DNA from: CBDCTM01 sp965222005
GTDB taxonomy: Bacteria > Bacteroidota > Bacteroidia > Chitinophagales > Saprospiraceae
Length of the DNA stretch: 64,000 nucleotides
Direction of reading: 5' to 3'
Assembly (NCBI GenBank): GCA_965222005.1
Contig: OZ244935.1
Coordinates: forward strand, 4,960,001 to 5,024,000
The notes below the pieces were generated by a model. The model worked only from the letters and a program-made list of their open reading frames with translations. It did not search any database and was not told the DNA's origin. Positions 8,986 to 17,133 of this stretch are shown in pieces (the first letter of the stretch is position 1; each line of letters starts with the position of its first letter). The position numbers and the translations under genes are program-made.

Positions 8986-9411
8986 CCAATTCGAGTATAA
9001 AAATCAGAAAGAATTTTATTGATTTGTGAAGCTAACGAAAACAAAATCCTATCTTTAGATTGATGTATGTTCCTTGACAAGGCCGTTTTTTTAAGAGGTG
9101 CCAATGCTAATCGTGAAAATGAGAAGTAAGCCCGCCGCCAATTCTGGTTAGAAATGTGAATGTAGTATTGAAATATCCTACTACAAGTTGATTTCACTGG
9201 AGGAGATTAAATTCTACCCCGATCAGTATAATTTTGAATCATAAGATAAATAGACATTTCCGTGGAACATACATCATTTGAATTGGCTTTTTATTAATAT
9301 TTTATCTGGGTTATATGTATGTCATATAGGCTGGATGTTATTGTTCCTAGATCAAAAAACGGCAAAAATAGCTATTGATAATCAGTTAGTTATAAACGTT
9401 AGTCAGTATTA
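8986..9411 (+). repeat. 426-bp leader repeat, copy A
   Basis: This stretch is identical, as far as I can read base by base, to 17,134-17,559. It begins at CCAATTCGAG, 7 bases after the attC 2 core, and ends at CAGTATTA. It then gives way to unrelated sequence in front of the EcoRV-like restriction gene. The other copy sits in front of an acetyltransferase/HTH pair. It has no good plus-strand gene; a minus-strand frame of about 70 codons is conserved only because the DNA is identical. It could carry a promoter for the cassette genes (AT-rich TTTATTAATATTTTATCTGG near 9,289-9,308), but that is inference. Confidence 0.85.
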
Positions 9412-9464
9412 GAAAAAAACAAAATAAACCATCAATCAAGAAGAAACCTTTGTATCTTGCCAAA

Positions 9465-10313
9465 ATGAGTAAAACAAAAGAAAAATTCCTAAAACAGCTC
9501 AAAGAATTTGCTAAATCTCTTACAGATTATGTCTCGACAAATAGCGGAGAATGGTCAATCAAAGGATTTATTGATGTTGAAAAGAATATTTACACAATAT
9601 CTTCCGATTCCAAGATAATTTCAAAAATTCTTGAAATCCAATTGTTTCCGAAGTTCAAAGAGTTTGCAGAAAAACATGGTTACAAAATAGTTTTAGCAGA
9701 AAAGCAAAATTGGTATCCCGACTTGTCCTTTGTAAATGAAAAGAATCCCAAAATCAAGTTTGCTGTTGATATCAAAACAACATACCGATTAAAAGAATAT
9801 ACTGGATTTTGCAATGGTTTCACACTTGGTTCACACGGAGAATATTTTAGAAATCGAACCAGTACAAAAAACATTCAATTCCCTTATTCAGAATACGAAG
9901 CACATCTTACTTTGGGAATCCTATATACAAGAGCCCTTTCCACAGATATCGATGAGACTGAAATCCTCAAACTTTCCGAATTAAGCAAAGTCACCTCCGT
10001 AATAAAAGATTTGGTGTTTTTTGCCAAAGAAAAATGGAAAATTTCCAGCGACAAAGGAGGTAGTGGAAATACTGCAAATATTGGCAGTATCAATTTCATT
10101 GAAGACATTCTCAATGGGAATGGCGTATTTGCTAATCTCGGAGAAGAAATATTTGACGAATACTGGATAAACCAGAATGTGCTTCAAGTTCCCGATTCCA
10201 AAAAGAAAGGAAGTTTCAAAAAACTTACGAAACTATCTGAGTTCCTTGAATTCAAGGGAATGGATGTATCATTAATCAATTCGCCTAAACCGAAAAGAAA
10301 AAACAGGAAATAA
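9465..10313 (+). CDS. EcoRV-like Type II restriction endonuclease
   Basis: Clear relative of EcoRV, a homodimeric enzyme that cuts GATATC bluntly. From the ATG at 9,465, the active-site residues line up as NWYPD86 (EcoRV D74) and VDIKTTY with D102 and K104 (EcoRV D90, K92). Other shared blocks are SSDSKIISKILEI, AEKHGYKIV, FPYSEYEAHLTLG and GGSGNTANIGS (about 198-208), the last matching the EcoRV recognition loop that reads the outer bases. The predicted specificity is therefore GATATC, by homology only. A TTG start at 9,450 is possible but overlaps a -7-like TATCTTG, so I prefer ATG 9,465. The stop overlaps the methylase start (TAATG). At about 282 residues it is longer than EcoRV (245), mostly through N- and C-terminal basic extensions. 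Confidence 0.9.
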   Translation: MSKTKEKFLKQLKEFAKSLTDYVSTNSGEWSIKGFIDVEKNIYTISSDSKIISKILEIQLFPKFKEFAEKHGYKIVLAEKQNWYPDLSFVNEKNPKIKFAVDIKTTYRLKEYTGFCNGFTLGSHGEYFRNRTSTKNIQFPYSEYEAHLTLGILYTRALSTDIDETEILKLSELSKVTSVIKDLVFFAKEKWKISSDKGGSGNTANIGSINFIEDILNGNGVFANLGEEIFDEYWINQNVLQVPDSKKKGSFKKLTKLSEFLEFKGMDVSLINSPKPKRKNRK

Positions 10314-11296
10314 TGCCAATAGTACCACCAATAAAATCGCAAGGGATAAAAACCAAATTAGTAGAATGGATAGCTTCTAACATTGAAGGTGTTGAGTTTG
10401 AAAGGTGGGTTGAACCATTTATGGGAACAGGGGTAGTCGGATTTAATATCCGACCGAAAAAGGCTTTAATGTGCGATAGTAATCCCCATTTAATCAAGTT
10501 TTACAACGGAATTAAGAGCAAGGAAATCACAAGCGCAAAGGTCAAAAGATTTTTGACCGAAGAAGGGGCAAAATTACTTAAATCAGAAGGCGAATATTAT
10601 TATGAAGTAAGAAACAGATTTAATGAGAAAGGTAGTTCTTTCGATTTCTTATTTTTAAGTCGGTCATGTTTTAATGGCATGATGAGATTTAACAAGAAAG
10701 GAGGTTTTAATGTTCCATTTTGCAAGAAGCCAAATAGATTTGCACAAGCATTAGTAACTAAAATATCCAACCAAGTCAAAAACGTTTCGCAAGTTATTGA
10801 ATTAGGGGATTTCACATTTAAACATCAAGATTTTAAAACGACATTGAGTGAAATTAGTGAATCCGATTTAATCTACTCTGACCCTCCGTATATTGGTAGG
10901 CATGTTGATTATTTCGATTCATGGTCAGAAGAAGAAGAAATTGCTTTACATAAAGGAATAGTCAATTCAAATGCAAAATATATTTTATCAACTTGGCTAA
11001 GTAATAAGTACCGAACGAATGATTATATATTTTCCATTTGGGGCGATTCATTTATTGCAACCAAAGAACATTTTTATCATGTTGGAGGAAAAGAATCAAA
11101 TCGAAATTCAGTAAATGAAGCACTCGTTTCAAATGTCAACTTAAAGAATTGTATCCCTACCGAAGAAATGGAAAAAAAGATAAAAAATGGAGATTCTCAA
11201 TTGACAACGACAAAAGTAAAATATGAGGTTCCTACTCAATTACTCCTGAAATTAGAAGAAGAAAAACTAGACAGAACAAAGTATATACGCCAATAG
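10313..11296 (+). CDS. Dam-family N6-adenine methyltransferase, partner of the EcoRV-like enzyme
   Basis: D12-class adenine methylase like the EcoRV and Dam methylases, expected to methylate the partner nuclease site. Motif I is WVEPFMGTGVVGFN (about residue 40) and motif IV is LIYSDPPYIGR (about residue 195). The N-terminal PPIKSQGIKTKLVEWI matches the conserved first helix of the family, with the usual FLFLSRSCFNGMMRFN block in between. Length (327 residues) is normal, slightly extended at the C-terminus. Its ATG shares a base with the nuclease stop codon. The last codons (DRTKYIRQ) lie inside attC 3, so the recombination site doubles as coding sequence. Both genes form cassette 3. Confidence 0.9.
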   Translation: MPIVPPIKSQGIKTKLVEWIASNIEGVEFERWVEPFMGTGVVGFNIRPKKALMCDSNPHLIKFYNGIKSKEITSAKVKRFLTEEGAKLLKSEGEYYYEVRNRFNEKGSSFDFLFLSRSCFNGMMRFNKKGGFNVPFCKKPNRFAQALVTKISNQVKNVSQVIELGDFTFKHQDFKTTLSEISESDLIYSDPPYIGRHVDYFDSWSEEEEIALHKGIVNSNAKYILSTWLSNKYRTNDYIFSIWGDSFIATKEHFYHVGGKESNRNSVNEALVSNVNLKNCIPTEEMEKKIKNGDSQLTTTKVKYEVPTQLLLKLEEEKLDRTKYIRQ

Positions 11297-11337
11297 GGGC
11301 TATGCGCCCCTACTGCGCATATACGAGACCGTTAGGT
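11271..11337 (+). repeat. attC site 3, overlapping the end of the methylase gene
   Basis: A 67-bp palindrome: R'' ACAGAAC, AAAGTATATACGC, an inner hairpin (AGGGGC-TAT-GCGCCCCT), GCGCATATACG, GACC, R' GTTAGGT (11,331-11,337, a perfect GTTRRRY). The R'' with its preceding G (GACAGAAC) is complementary to GTTCTGTC at 8,979, the first bases of cassette 3. The first 26 bases of the site encode the C-terminus of the methylase. Confidence 0.87.
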
Positions 11338-11380
11338 GCAACTACGGCCAACCCTCCAAAAACTTAGAGTCATTTACGAA

Positions 11381-11439
11381 AATATCTAATTTGATAAGAA
11401 CCAAATTTCATGAAATTTTGTAAATTGGAATATCTAATT
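11381..11439. promoter_or_regulatory. Probable operator region of the antitoxin/Doc operon
   Basis: Just upstream of the antitoxin start are a perfect 16-bp palindrome AAATTTCATGAAATTT (11,403-11,418) and two flanking direct copies of AATATCTAATT (11,381-11,391 and 11,429-11,439). Autoregulation by antitoxin or antitoxin-toxin complexes binding palindromes at this position is usual for type II modules. The binding itself is inferred. Confidence 0.45.
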
Positions 11440-11456
11440 GAATTTAACTAATAACA

Positions 11457-11645
11457 ATGGGCATCCAAGATATTAGAATAGAAATTGATAAAATCCTCAA
11501 CTCTTTACCTGAAGAAGAGTTAAAAAGTGTACTTGACTACTTAAAAGAAGTTAACAAACTGACAATCAAAGAGTTAAGTTTAACTCATAATCTTGGCAAA
11601 ATACTAAAAGAAGACACTAACCTTTTGAAAAGATTAGCTGAATGA
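11457..11645 (+). CDS. Putative antitoxin of a Doc toxin
   Basis: A 62-residue, mainly helical, acidic-basic protein encoded directly before a Doc-type toxin and overlapping it by 4 bases (ATGA). The sequence (MGIQDIRIEIDKILNSLPEE, then DYLKEV and KILKEDTNLLKRLAE) has no classical Phd DNA-binding fold that I can recognise. It resembles the short helical antitoxin-like proteins often found with Fic/Doc proteins in Bacteroidota. The assignment rests mainly on gene order, size, overlap and the palindromic DNA upstream. It lies in integron cassette 4, where toxin-antitoxin modules are frequent and are thought to stabilise arrays. Confidence 0.65.
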   Translation: MGIQDIRIEIDKILNSLPEEELKSVLDYLKEVNKLTIKELSLTHNLGKILKEDTNLLKRLAE

Positions 11646-12025
11646 TTGATATTAAGAAGGTTATCATCATTCATAAAATACTAATTGATAGGTATGGAGG
11701 ATTGCAAGGAACTAGAGATTTGGCTTTACTAGAATCTGCAATTCATAGGCCCTACTCCACTTTTGATAATCAAGAACTATATCCTTTATCCGAAGAAAAA
11801 GCTAGTGCAATCATAGAAAGTATCCTTATCAATCATCCTTTCTATGATGGAAATAAGAGAATAGGCTATGTTATGATGAGATTGCTTTTACTTGAAGATG
11901 GGAAAGATATCTTAGCTTCTGAGGAAGAAAAATATCAATTTGTAACTAACATCGCCTCAGGAAAGCTAAAGTATGACCAAATTTTAGTTTGGGTTAAAAG
12001 CAAAATTATTAATATTAAAAGTTGA
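11642..12025 (+). CDS. doc: Doc-family toxin (Fic fold)
   Basis: A 127-residue Fic/Doc-fold protein. The catalytic motif is NHPFYDGNKRIGY (about residues 64-76), matching HxFx(D/N)GNKR. Preceding conserved elements are YGGLQGTRDLALLESAI (about 18-34) and ASAIIESILINH. Doc of phage P1 phosphorylates translation factor EF-Tu and stops protein synthesis; members with this motif act as kinases or AMP-transferases. The gene is translationally coupled to its presumed antitoxin and sits 23 bases before attC 4. All motif residues are present, so it should be active and need its antitoxin. Confidence 0.88.
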   Translation: MIDIKKVIIIHKILIDRYGGLQGTRDLALLESAIHRPYSTFDNQELYPLSEEKASAIIESILINHPFYDGNKRIGYVMMRLLLLEDGKDILASEEEKYQFVTNIASGKLKYDQILVWVKSKIINIKS

Positions 12026-12048
12026 GTGGCTTCCCCGCAAAAAAATGC

Positions 12049-12174
12049 ACCTAACAATGCGGAGTACGCACATGCGGTCAAAATTTCTGCAAAATTTTAA
12101 CATTACCAAAAATGTAGTATTTTAGTTCCAAACTACTCTCGTAAGCCGCACGTCGTCTCCACTTTCCGTTGGGT
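12049..12174 (+). repeat. attC site 4 (long form)
   Basis: A 126-bp site: R'' ACCTAAC, then AATGCGGAGTACGCACATGCGG, a long AT-rich loop, CCGCACGTCGTCTCCAC, and R' GTTGGGT (12,168-12,174, a perfect GTTRRRY). The R'' is exactly complementary to GTTAGGT at 11,331, the first bases of its own cassette. The longer loop distinguishes this site and attC 5 (also 126 bp) from the 66-69 bp sites. Confidence 0.8.
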
Positions 12175-12491
12175 AGCCATAGAAAATCAAACCCACAGCT
12201 TTCCTATTTTTCAAACAGCATCGTAGTAAATTCAATACCTGGAAAAGGAAAACAACATCCTGAAAGGCTTGCCAGTCCGCTTTGAAATTGATACAATCAC
12301 CCCTCTTCGATTGGCAGGACTACGGCATTTTGAATTTTGTAATTGAATACTTTGACAAAGAATCACAACAATTCACAAAGAGCTTTTGAAAGTAATTGAA
12401 ATCCTAAAACTAATTGAGACAAGTAGATTGTAAAAATTACAAACTCCACAACATCTGTGAAAAAGTTTAATAACTTAAAATTATTGCAATT
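12168..12491 (+). other. Cassette 5, 5' part, interrupted by IS21
   Basis: Starts with GTTGGGTAGCC and shares its first 110 or so bases with cassettes 2, 7 and 8. The continuation is almost identical to cassette 8 (19,286-19,600). No gene is supported; fragments of frames (for example a stretch reading FVIEYFDKESQQFTKSF near 12,330) suggest a decayed coding sequence. The IS21 element enters at 12,492 after the target bases GCAATT, and the cassette resumes at 16,738. Confidence 0.6.
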
Positions 12492-13888
12492 TGTAAAATC
12501 CGGCCATACTGACCCACCCATTTCGGAGTTGTTGACCCACCCCCAATTAGGGCAAATGTTAGTAACATTTCGGTCATACTGACCCACCTAAGCTTGTTAG
12601 GAGGAGCCGTCATTCCGGCATATTGACCCCCTTGATTTGTTTTAGGCGACTGTCATTCCGGCGTACTGACCCGCCTTATATATAGTGGATACTTACGATT
12701 AAATAGCCATGTTCGCAGTTTTTTTCAAGCAAAAAAACGGTCAAGAACATGGGACAATTTAAACGTATGGATCAAGTAAGAACGATTATTAAAACCTATA
12801 TCAGCACGAGTTCTCTTCGCGCCACAGCAAGTAGATTACAAGTTTCTAAAAACACAGTGAAGCATTATGTAAGACTTGGGAAAGCCTTTGATGAAGATCT
12901 TGCGCGAGTTCTTTCATTGGACGATTCCGCTTTCACTGCGGTGTTTTATCCCTCTAAAAATACAGTGGCTGAACAACGAAAAGAGGCTTTTAAAAGTAAG
13001 ATTGATGATTGGATAAAAGAATTAAAACGAGTGGGTGTAACTCGCTATTTATTGTGGGAGGAGTACATCGAAGAACACCCAGATGGTTATAGTTACACTC
13101 AATTTTGTGAACACTTTAAACGCGAGATAGGACGACGAGATTTGACGATTAGCTTAGCGCACCAAGCAGGTAATGTCATGCAAGTAGACTTCGCTGGAAA
13201 GAAAATGCGATGGGTAGATTTAACTACTGGAGAAGTTCATGAATGCGAAGTTTTGGTAGCGGTGATGCCACATAGTCAATATACTTTTGCCATCGCACTT
13301 CCCTCTCAAAAGGTAGCTGACTTTATTTATGGATTAAATCAAGCGCTTCTTTTTTTCGGTAAACTACCTCAAGTTATTTTATCCGATAATCTAAAATCAT
13401 ATGTTAGTCGAGCTGATAAATACGAACCTACTTTTAATGAATTATGTGTACAATTAGCTGCACATTATCAGCTCGATTTAAGTGCCACTCGCGTTGGAAA
13501 ACCCAAAGATAAAGCGAGTGTAGAAAACATGGTGAATACGGTTTACAGACGCATTTATGCTCCATTGAGAAACGAGACTTTTCATAGTATAGAGGAGTTA
13601 AATGCAGCAATCACAGAGCAGCTAAGCCAACATAATAATAAACCCTATCAACAAAAACAAGGTACACGCAAAAGTGTTTTTGAAGCTTTTGAATTGCCTG
13701 TAATGAGATCACTCCCTTGTGATCTGTTTGAACTTAAAAAGACCATCACACCTCAAGTTAGAAGGAACTATCATGTTTTTCTAGGAGAGGACAAAGCTTT
13801 TTACTCTGTCCCTTTTCAATATGCAAAACAACAAGCGACCGTCATTTACACCTCAAAAAATGTAGAGGTATATATTGATAATCAACGG

Positions 13889-15400
13889 GTAATTATTCAG
13901 AGTTAAAATTACGATAATAGAGAGAAATAAATTATTTTTTGGGATGCTACCGAAAGAATTACAAGATCAGATAAATAAAATACCAGAAGAATATCGGATT
14001 CTGTTCGAGCTTGTAATTTCATTGTTTACTGAGGAGATAAATCAATTAAAGGCACGGATAAAAGAGTTAGAGGATCAACTTTCGAAGAATAGTAATAATA
14101 GCAGTAAACCTCCATCTACAGATGGCTTTAAAAAAGTTCCAAAAAGCATAAAGCCAAAGAGCAATAAAAAAGCTGGCGGACAAAAAGGTCATGAGGGAAC
14201 AACGTTAAAAATAAGTGCCCAACCAGATAAAGTGGAAAAGCATAAAGTTGATACTTGCACAAATTGCAAAAAGAATTTAAGAGGTCAAAAGGCAGATTAT
14301 ACAGAGAAAAGGCAAGTATATGATATTCCGGAGATAAAAATAGGAATAACGGAGCATCACTCAGAAGTGAAGCAATGCGATTGTGGTTGTGTAAATAAAG
14401 CATTTCCGCAAGGAGTAGATTATGCTGTTCAATATGGCCCGAATATAAAAAGTATGGTGGTGTATTTGCAAGACTATCAATTATTACCATATGAGCGGAC
14501 AAAAGAACTAGTAAATGATCTGTTAGGTCATTCGTTAAGTAAAGGGTCGTTGTATAATTTTCGGCAAAAAGCATTTGATAAGCTAGAAAGCTTTGAAGAG
14601 AAGTTAAAATCTCTACTGGATTTATGTTTAGTTTTGGGTTTTGATGAAACGGGTTTTAGAATCAATAAGAAAAGGTGGTGGTTGCATAGCTGTTCGACCG
14701 ACCGGCATGCCTATTATGCAGTTCATCCAAATAGAGGTCAGCTAGCAATGGAGGACATAGGAATATTGCCTTTATATGAAGGAATTGCAGTGCATGACTT
14801 TTGGAAAAGCTATTACAAATATGACTGCAAACACAGTTTATGTAATGCCCATTTGCTAAGAGATTTGGTTTTCATAAAAGAACGATTTGAACAAAAATGG
14901 GCAGAAGAGTTAATAGACTTATTGCTGAGATTACTACATCTGAAAAATAAAGCACTGGCAAGAGGCCAACAAGCTATATCATATACAACTGTCAAAAAGT
15001 ACGAATCACTATATGATAAAATTGTCAGAAAAGGATTAAGACAAAATCCATTCAAACCACCACCTGTAAAGAAAAGAGGAAAAAAGAAAAAATCACCTCC
15101 TCGAAATTTACTGGAAAGATTCAGAGACTACAAAACAGATATACTGAGATTTTTCTACGACTTTAAGGTGCCGTTTGACAATAATTTTTCAGAAAGAGAT
15201 ATTCGAATGATGAAAGTCAAGCAGAAAATATCCGGTTGTTTTAGATCTGTAAAAGGTGCCCAATTCTTTGCCAGAACCAGGTCATATATAATGACTGCTC
15301 GTAAACAAAATGTCAATGTTTTTCATGCATTGAAGAGTTTGTTTACTGATAATGCTGTTGCTAATACTCTTGTTATGGCAGGACATCTCTGAACAGTTAC
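13889..15400 (+). mobile_element. Complete IS66-family element (single-gene type) with 8-bp target duplication
   Basis: A 1,512-bp element with terminal inverted repeats GTAATTATTCAGAG (left) and GTAACTGTTCAGAG (complement of right), 12 of 14 matching and starting with GTAA as in IS66. The flanks ATCAACGG (13,881-13,888) and ATCAACGG (15,401-15,408) are the 8-bp duplication expected for IS66. It contains only tnpC, like ISBst12-type IS66 elements that lack tnpA and tnpB. The left end also occurs, inverted, at the start of the window. Confidence 0.93.
13944..15392 (+). CDS. tnpC: IS66-family transposase TnpC
   Basis: A 482-residue transposase. The N-terminal coiled coil (EEINQLKARIKELEDQLSKNSNNSSKPPS) is followed by a basic linker (KKAGGQKGHEG) and a zinc-binding-like cluster (DTCTNCKK, and CDCGC). 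The catalytic region shows LGFDETGFRIN, VHDFWKSYYK and FDNNFSERDIRMMKVKQKISG, the D-D-E arrangement of IS66. The length and the NSSKPPS signature fit the single-gene ISBst12-like subgroup. No internal stops. Since it is intact and a second copy of the element end lies in the window, the element may still be active. Confidence 0.92.
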   Translation: MLPKELQDQINKIPEEYRILFELVISLFTEEINQLKARIKELEDQLSKNSNNSSKPPSTDGFKKVPKSIKPKSNKKAGGQKGHEGTTLKISAQPDKVEKHKVDTCTNCKKNLRGQKADYTEKRQVYDIPEIKIGITEHHSEVKQCDCGCVNKAFPQGVDYAVQYGPNIKSMVVYLQDYQLLPYERTKELVNDLLGHSLSKGSLYNFRQKAFDKLESFEEKLKSLLDLCLVLGFDETGFRINKKRWWLHSCSTDRHAYYAVHPNRGQLAMEDIGILPLYEGIAVHDFWKSYYKYDCKHSLCNAHLLRDLVFIKERFEQKWAEELIDLLLRLLHLKNKALARGQQAISYTTVKKYESLYDKIVRKGLRQNPFKPPPVKKRGKKKKSPPRNLLERFRDYKTDILRFFYDFKVPFDNNFSERDIRMMKVKQKISGCFRSVKGAQFFARTRSYIMTARKQNVNVFHALKSLFTDNAVANTLVMAGHL

Positions 15401-15921
15401 ATCAACGGGTTGCAACTCACAAGCGAGTTTACTACACCGGGTCACAACAGTACCAGACAAAAATGGAACATATGCCTCGGTCGCACAGGGAGTGGAAAAA
15501 AGCAAAAGGCTTTGATGCCGCTTATTTTCTTAGTCAGGCTGAGCAAATAGGTCCTGCTACTCGCTGGGCTATCCAGCATATTCTACTCTCCAGAATCCAT
15601 GAAGCCCAATCTTATGGTAGCTGCCAAGGTATTTTAGGTTTTGCAAAAAAGTATAATTCTGAACGTTTGGAGCGAGCTGCTCTTCGTTGCCAAAAAGCAG
15701 ATAAGGCAAGCTATTACATGATCAAAAATATCTTAGTTCGAAAACTCGACACCGTTGATGATCAACTTGAATTATTTGACTCACTCACAATAGGGGAACA
15801 CGAAAATATAAGAGGCCCTGAGGCTTATCAATAGGTATCTATTGAACTCAATAACATTTATTTTTTAACTACTCCCTTAGATAATATAAAATTATAAAGG
15901 GATATAAAACAATCAATAATT

Positions 15922-16656
15922 ATGAAAAACGGATCTCTGGAAATTATGAGAATGCTAAAATTAACAGGCATGGCGGATGCTTACGAGGCAGCTCTTGGAT
16001 TACCAATCAACCAGCAAGCAGACGCACATGAAATGATTGCCAATCTGATTGATGCAGAAAAACAGCATCGTTGGCACAAGCGAATGAAAATGTTTTTAAG
16101 ACTCTCCAAACTTCGTTATCAAGCCAACATTCAAGACATCGATTGTTCTAAAACAAGAAATCTCTCCAAGGAAAAATTAATGCTCCTTGCAGACTGTGCT
16201 TACCTCGACCGAGGAGAAAATGTTTTGATTACCGGCGCCACTGGTTGTGGTAAATCATACCTGGCTTGCGCTTTAGGAAATAACGCTTGTGTCAATGGAT
16301 ACCGAACACTTTACTTTAACATGAATCGATTCACCGAACAGATCGCTTTAGCCAAAACAGACGGCACCTTAATCAAGTGGATGGACAGATTAAAAAAAGC
16401 TAAACTCATCATCTTTGATGACTTTGGATTACAACCCATCACACATCAGGTAAAGTTAATCTTGTTACAGATTTTGGAAGACCGTTACGAAAACGCCGCT
16501 ACTATTATTTGCTCTCAACTGCCAGTGAGTAAATGGCACCAATATTTTAATGAACCAACTTTGGCAGATGCCATCCTTGACCGGATCGTCCCCAAAGCAC
16601 ATCGAATAGAATTAAAAGGAAAAAGTTTAAGGAAACCTATAAATCAACTATCTTAG
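15922..16656 (+). CDS. istB: IstB of the second IS21
   Basis: IS21 helper ATPase, 244 residues, intact although its istA partner is interrupted. Walker A is LITGATGCGKSYLACALG (about residue 107) and Walker B is KLIIFDDFGLQPI. The N-terminal IstB segment (LEIMRMLKLTGMADAYEAAL) is present. It starts about 90 bases after the restored istA stop. It is clearly diverged from IstB at 2,610-3,347, confirming two distinct IS21 lineages. Without a full IstA it would be idle unless a related transposase acts in trans. Confidence 0.92.
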   Translation: MKNGSLEIMRMLKLTGMADAYEAALGLPINQQADAHEMIANLIDAEKQHRWHKRMKMFLRLSKLRYQANIQDIDCSKTRNLSKEKLMLLADCAYLDRGENVLITGATGCGKSYLACALGNNACVNGYRTLYFNMNRFTEQIALAKTDGTLIKWMDRLKKAKLIIFDDFGLQPITHQVKLILLQILEDRYENAATIICSQLPVSKWHQYFNEPTLADAILDRIVPKAHRIELKGKSLRKPINQLS

Positions 16657-16737
16657 CATCATTGAAATCGTAAGTTATCCACATGGGTCAATGACTCCGA
16701 AATGGGTGGGTCAGCAACTCCGGAATTTGCAGCAATT

Positions 16738-17007
16738 CATAAATTATTGAAAATCATAGAGTTAAATAATGAATTCGGCCTAATCCAGCTAATTGTTAAT
16801 CAACAATCGGTAAGCTCAACTCCGAAAAGGTATTGAAGCAGCATGAAAAATAGTACTCCCACAGCAGTAGAATTGTAGAAGAAAAATAACATTCAAAATA
16901 CACATCTCGACAAAATTTCATATATTGGTTCCTCAACAGTTTGGACTAATATGGCTCCGAAATTACCTGAAAGGAAAACCGGCGCTGAGGCGCCGGAAAA
17001 ATACGGC
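16738..17007 (+). other. Cassette 5, 3' part
   Basis: The continuation of cassette 5 after the second IS21 (duplicated GCAATT at 16,732-16,737). No gene is supported. Its last stretch shares blocks with the ends of cassettes 2 and 7: an AAATACACATCT segment, then the hairpin CCGGCGC-TGAG-GCGCCGG (16,979-16,996), again exactly 11 bases before the attC R'' core. The final bases GGCTACCAAC are complementary, with one base skipped, to the cassette start GTTGGGTAGCC at 12,168. Confidence 0.6.
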
Positions 17008-17133
17008 TACCAACAAAGCGTAAAACGACCATGCGGCTTTCTTTGAGGTCGAAATGTTGGTTACTTGGTAAAAATTTTTGCAGTTCCTTTCAGCACTTTG
17101 AAAACCGCACGGCGTTTACGCAGACCGTTAGCA
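17008..17133 (+). repeat. attC site 5 (long form)
   Basis: A 126-bp site: R'' TACCAAC, then AAAGCGTAAAACGACCATGCGG, a long loop, CCGCACGGCGTTTACGCAGACC, R' GTTAGCA (17,127-17,133). The arms GCGTAAA / TTTACGC and CATGCGG / CCGCACGG pair. It has the same total length as attC 4 and a similar ATGCGG/CCGCAC inner stem, so these two sites belong to one subtype. Confidence 0.82.

Larger units (their letters stand above)
12749..15834 (+). pseudogene. istA: IstA of the second IS21, split by an IS66 element
   Basis: The 5' part (12,749-13,888, 380 codons) ends in YIDNQR, and the 3' part (15,409-15,834) begins VATHKRVYYTGSQQYQ. Removing the IS66 with one copy of its 8-bp duplication restores a continuous frame of about 521 residues, the normal IstA length. 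The 5' part holds the N-terminal helix-turn-helix (ATASRLQVSKNTVKHYVRL) and the DDE core (DFAGKKMRW, ILSDNLKSYV, DKASVENMVNTVYRRI). The interruption falls in the C-terminal region, so the present product would be a truncated protein with eight foreign residues. The element is therefore probably immobile on its own. Confidence 0.9.
12492..16731 (+). mobile_element. Second IS21-family element, interrupted by IS66
   Basis: The ends again read TG-N6-CCGG: TGTAAAATCCGG at the left and TGCAAATTCCGG as the complement of the right end. Flanks GCAATT (12,486-12,491) and GCAATT (16,732-16,737) give a 6-bp target duplication. Several subterminal repeats of the type TTCCGG-N5-TGACCCACC lie before istA, with inverted copies after istB. 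Without the nested IS66 and one copy of its 8-bp duplication the element would be about 2.7 kb. It sits inside an integron cassette (cassette 5). Confidence 0.87.

Noticed and set aside
8937..9197. Minus-strand frame of 86 codons, also found in the second leader copy (17,061-17,345)
   Set aside because: It is the same in both places only because the DNA repeat is identical. It begins without a start context and its end differs between the copies.
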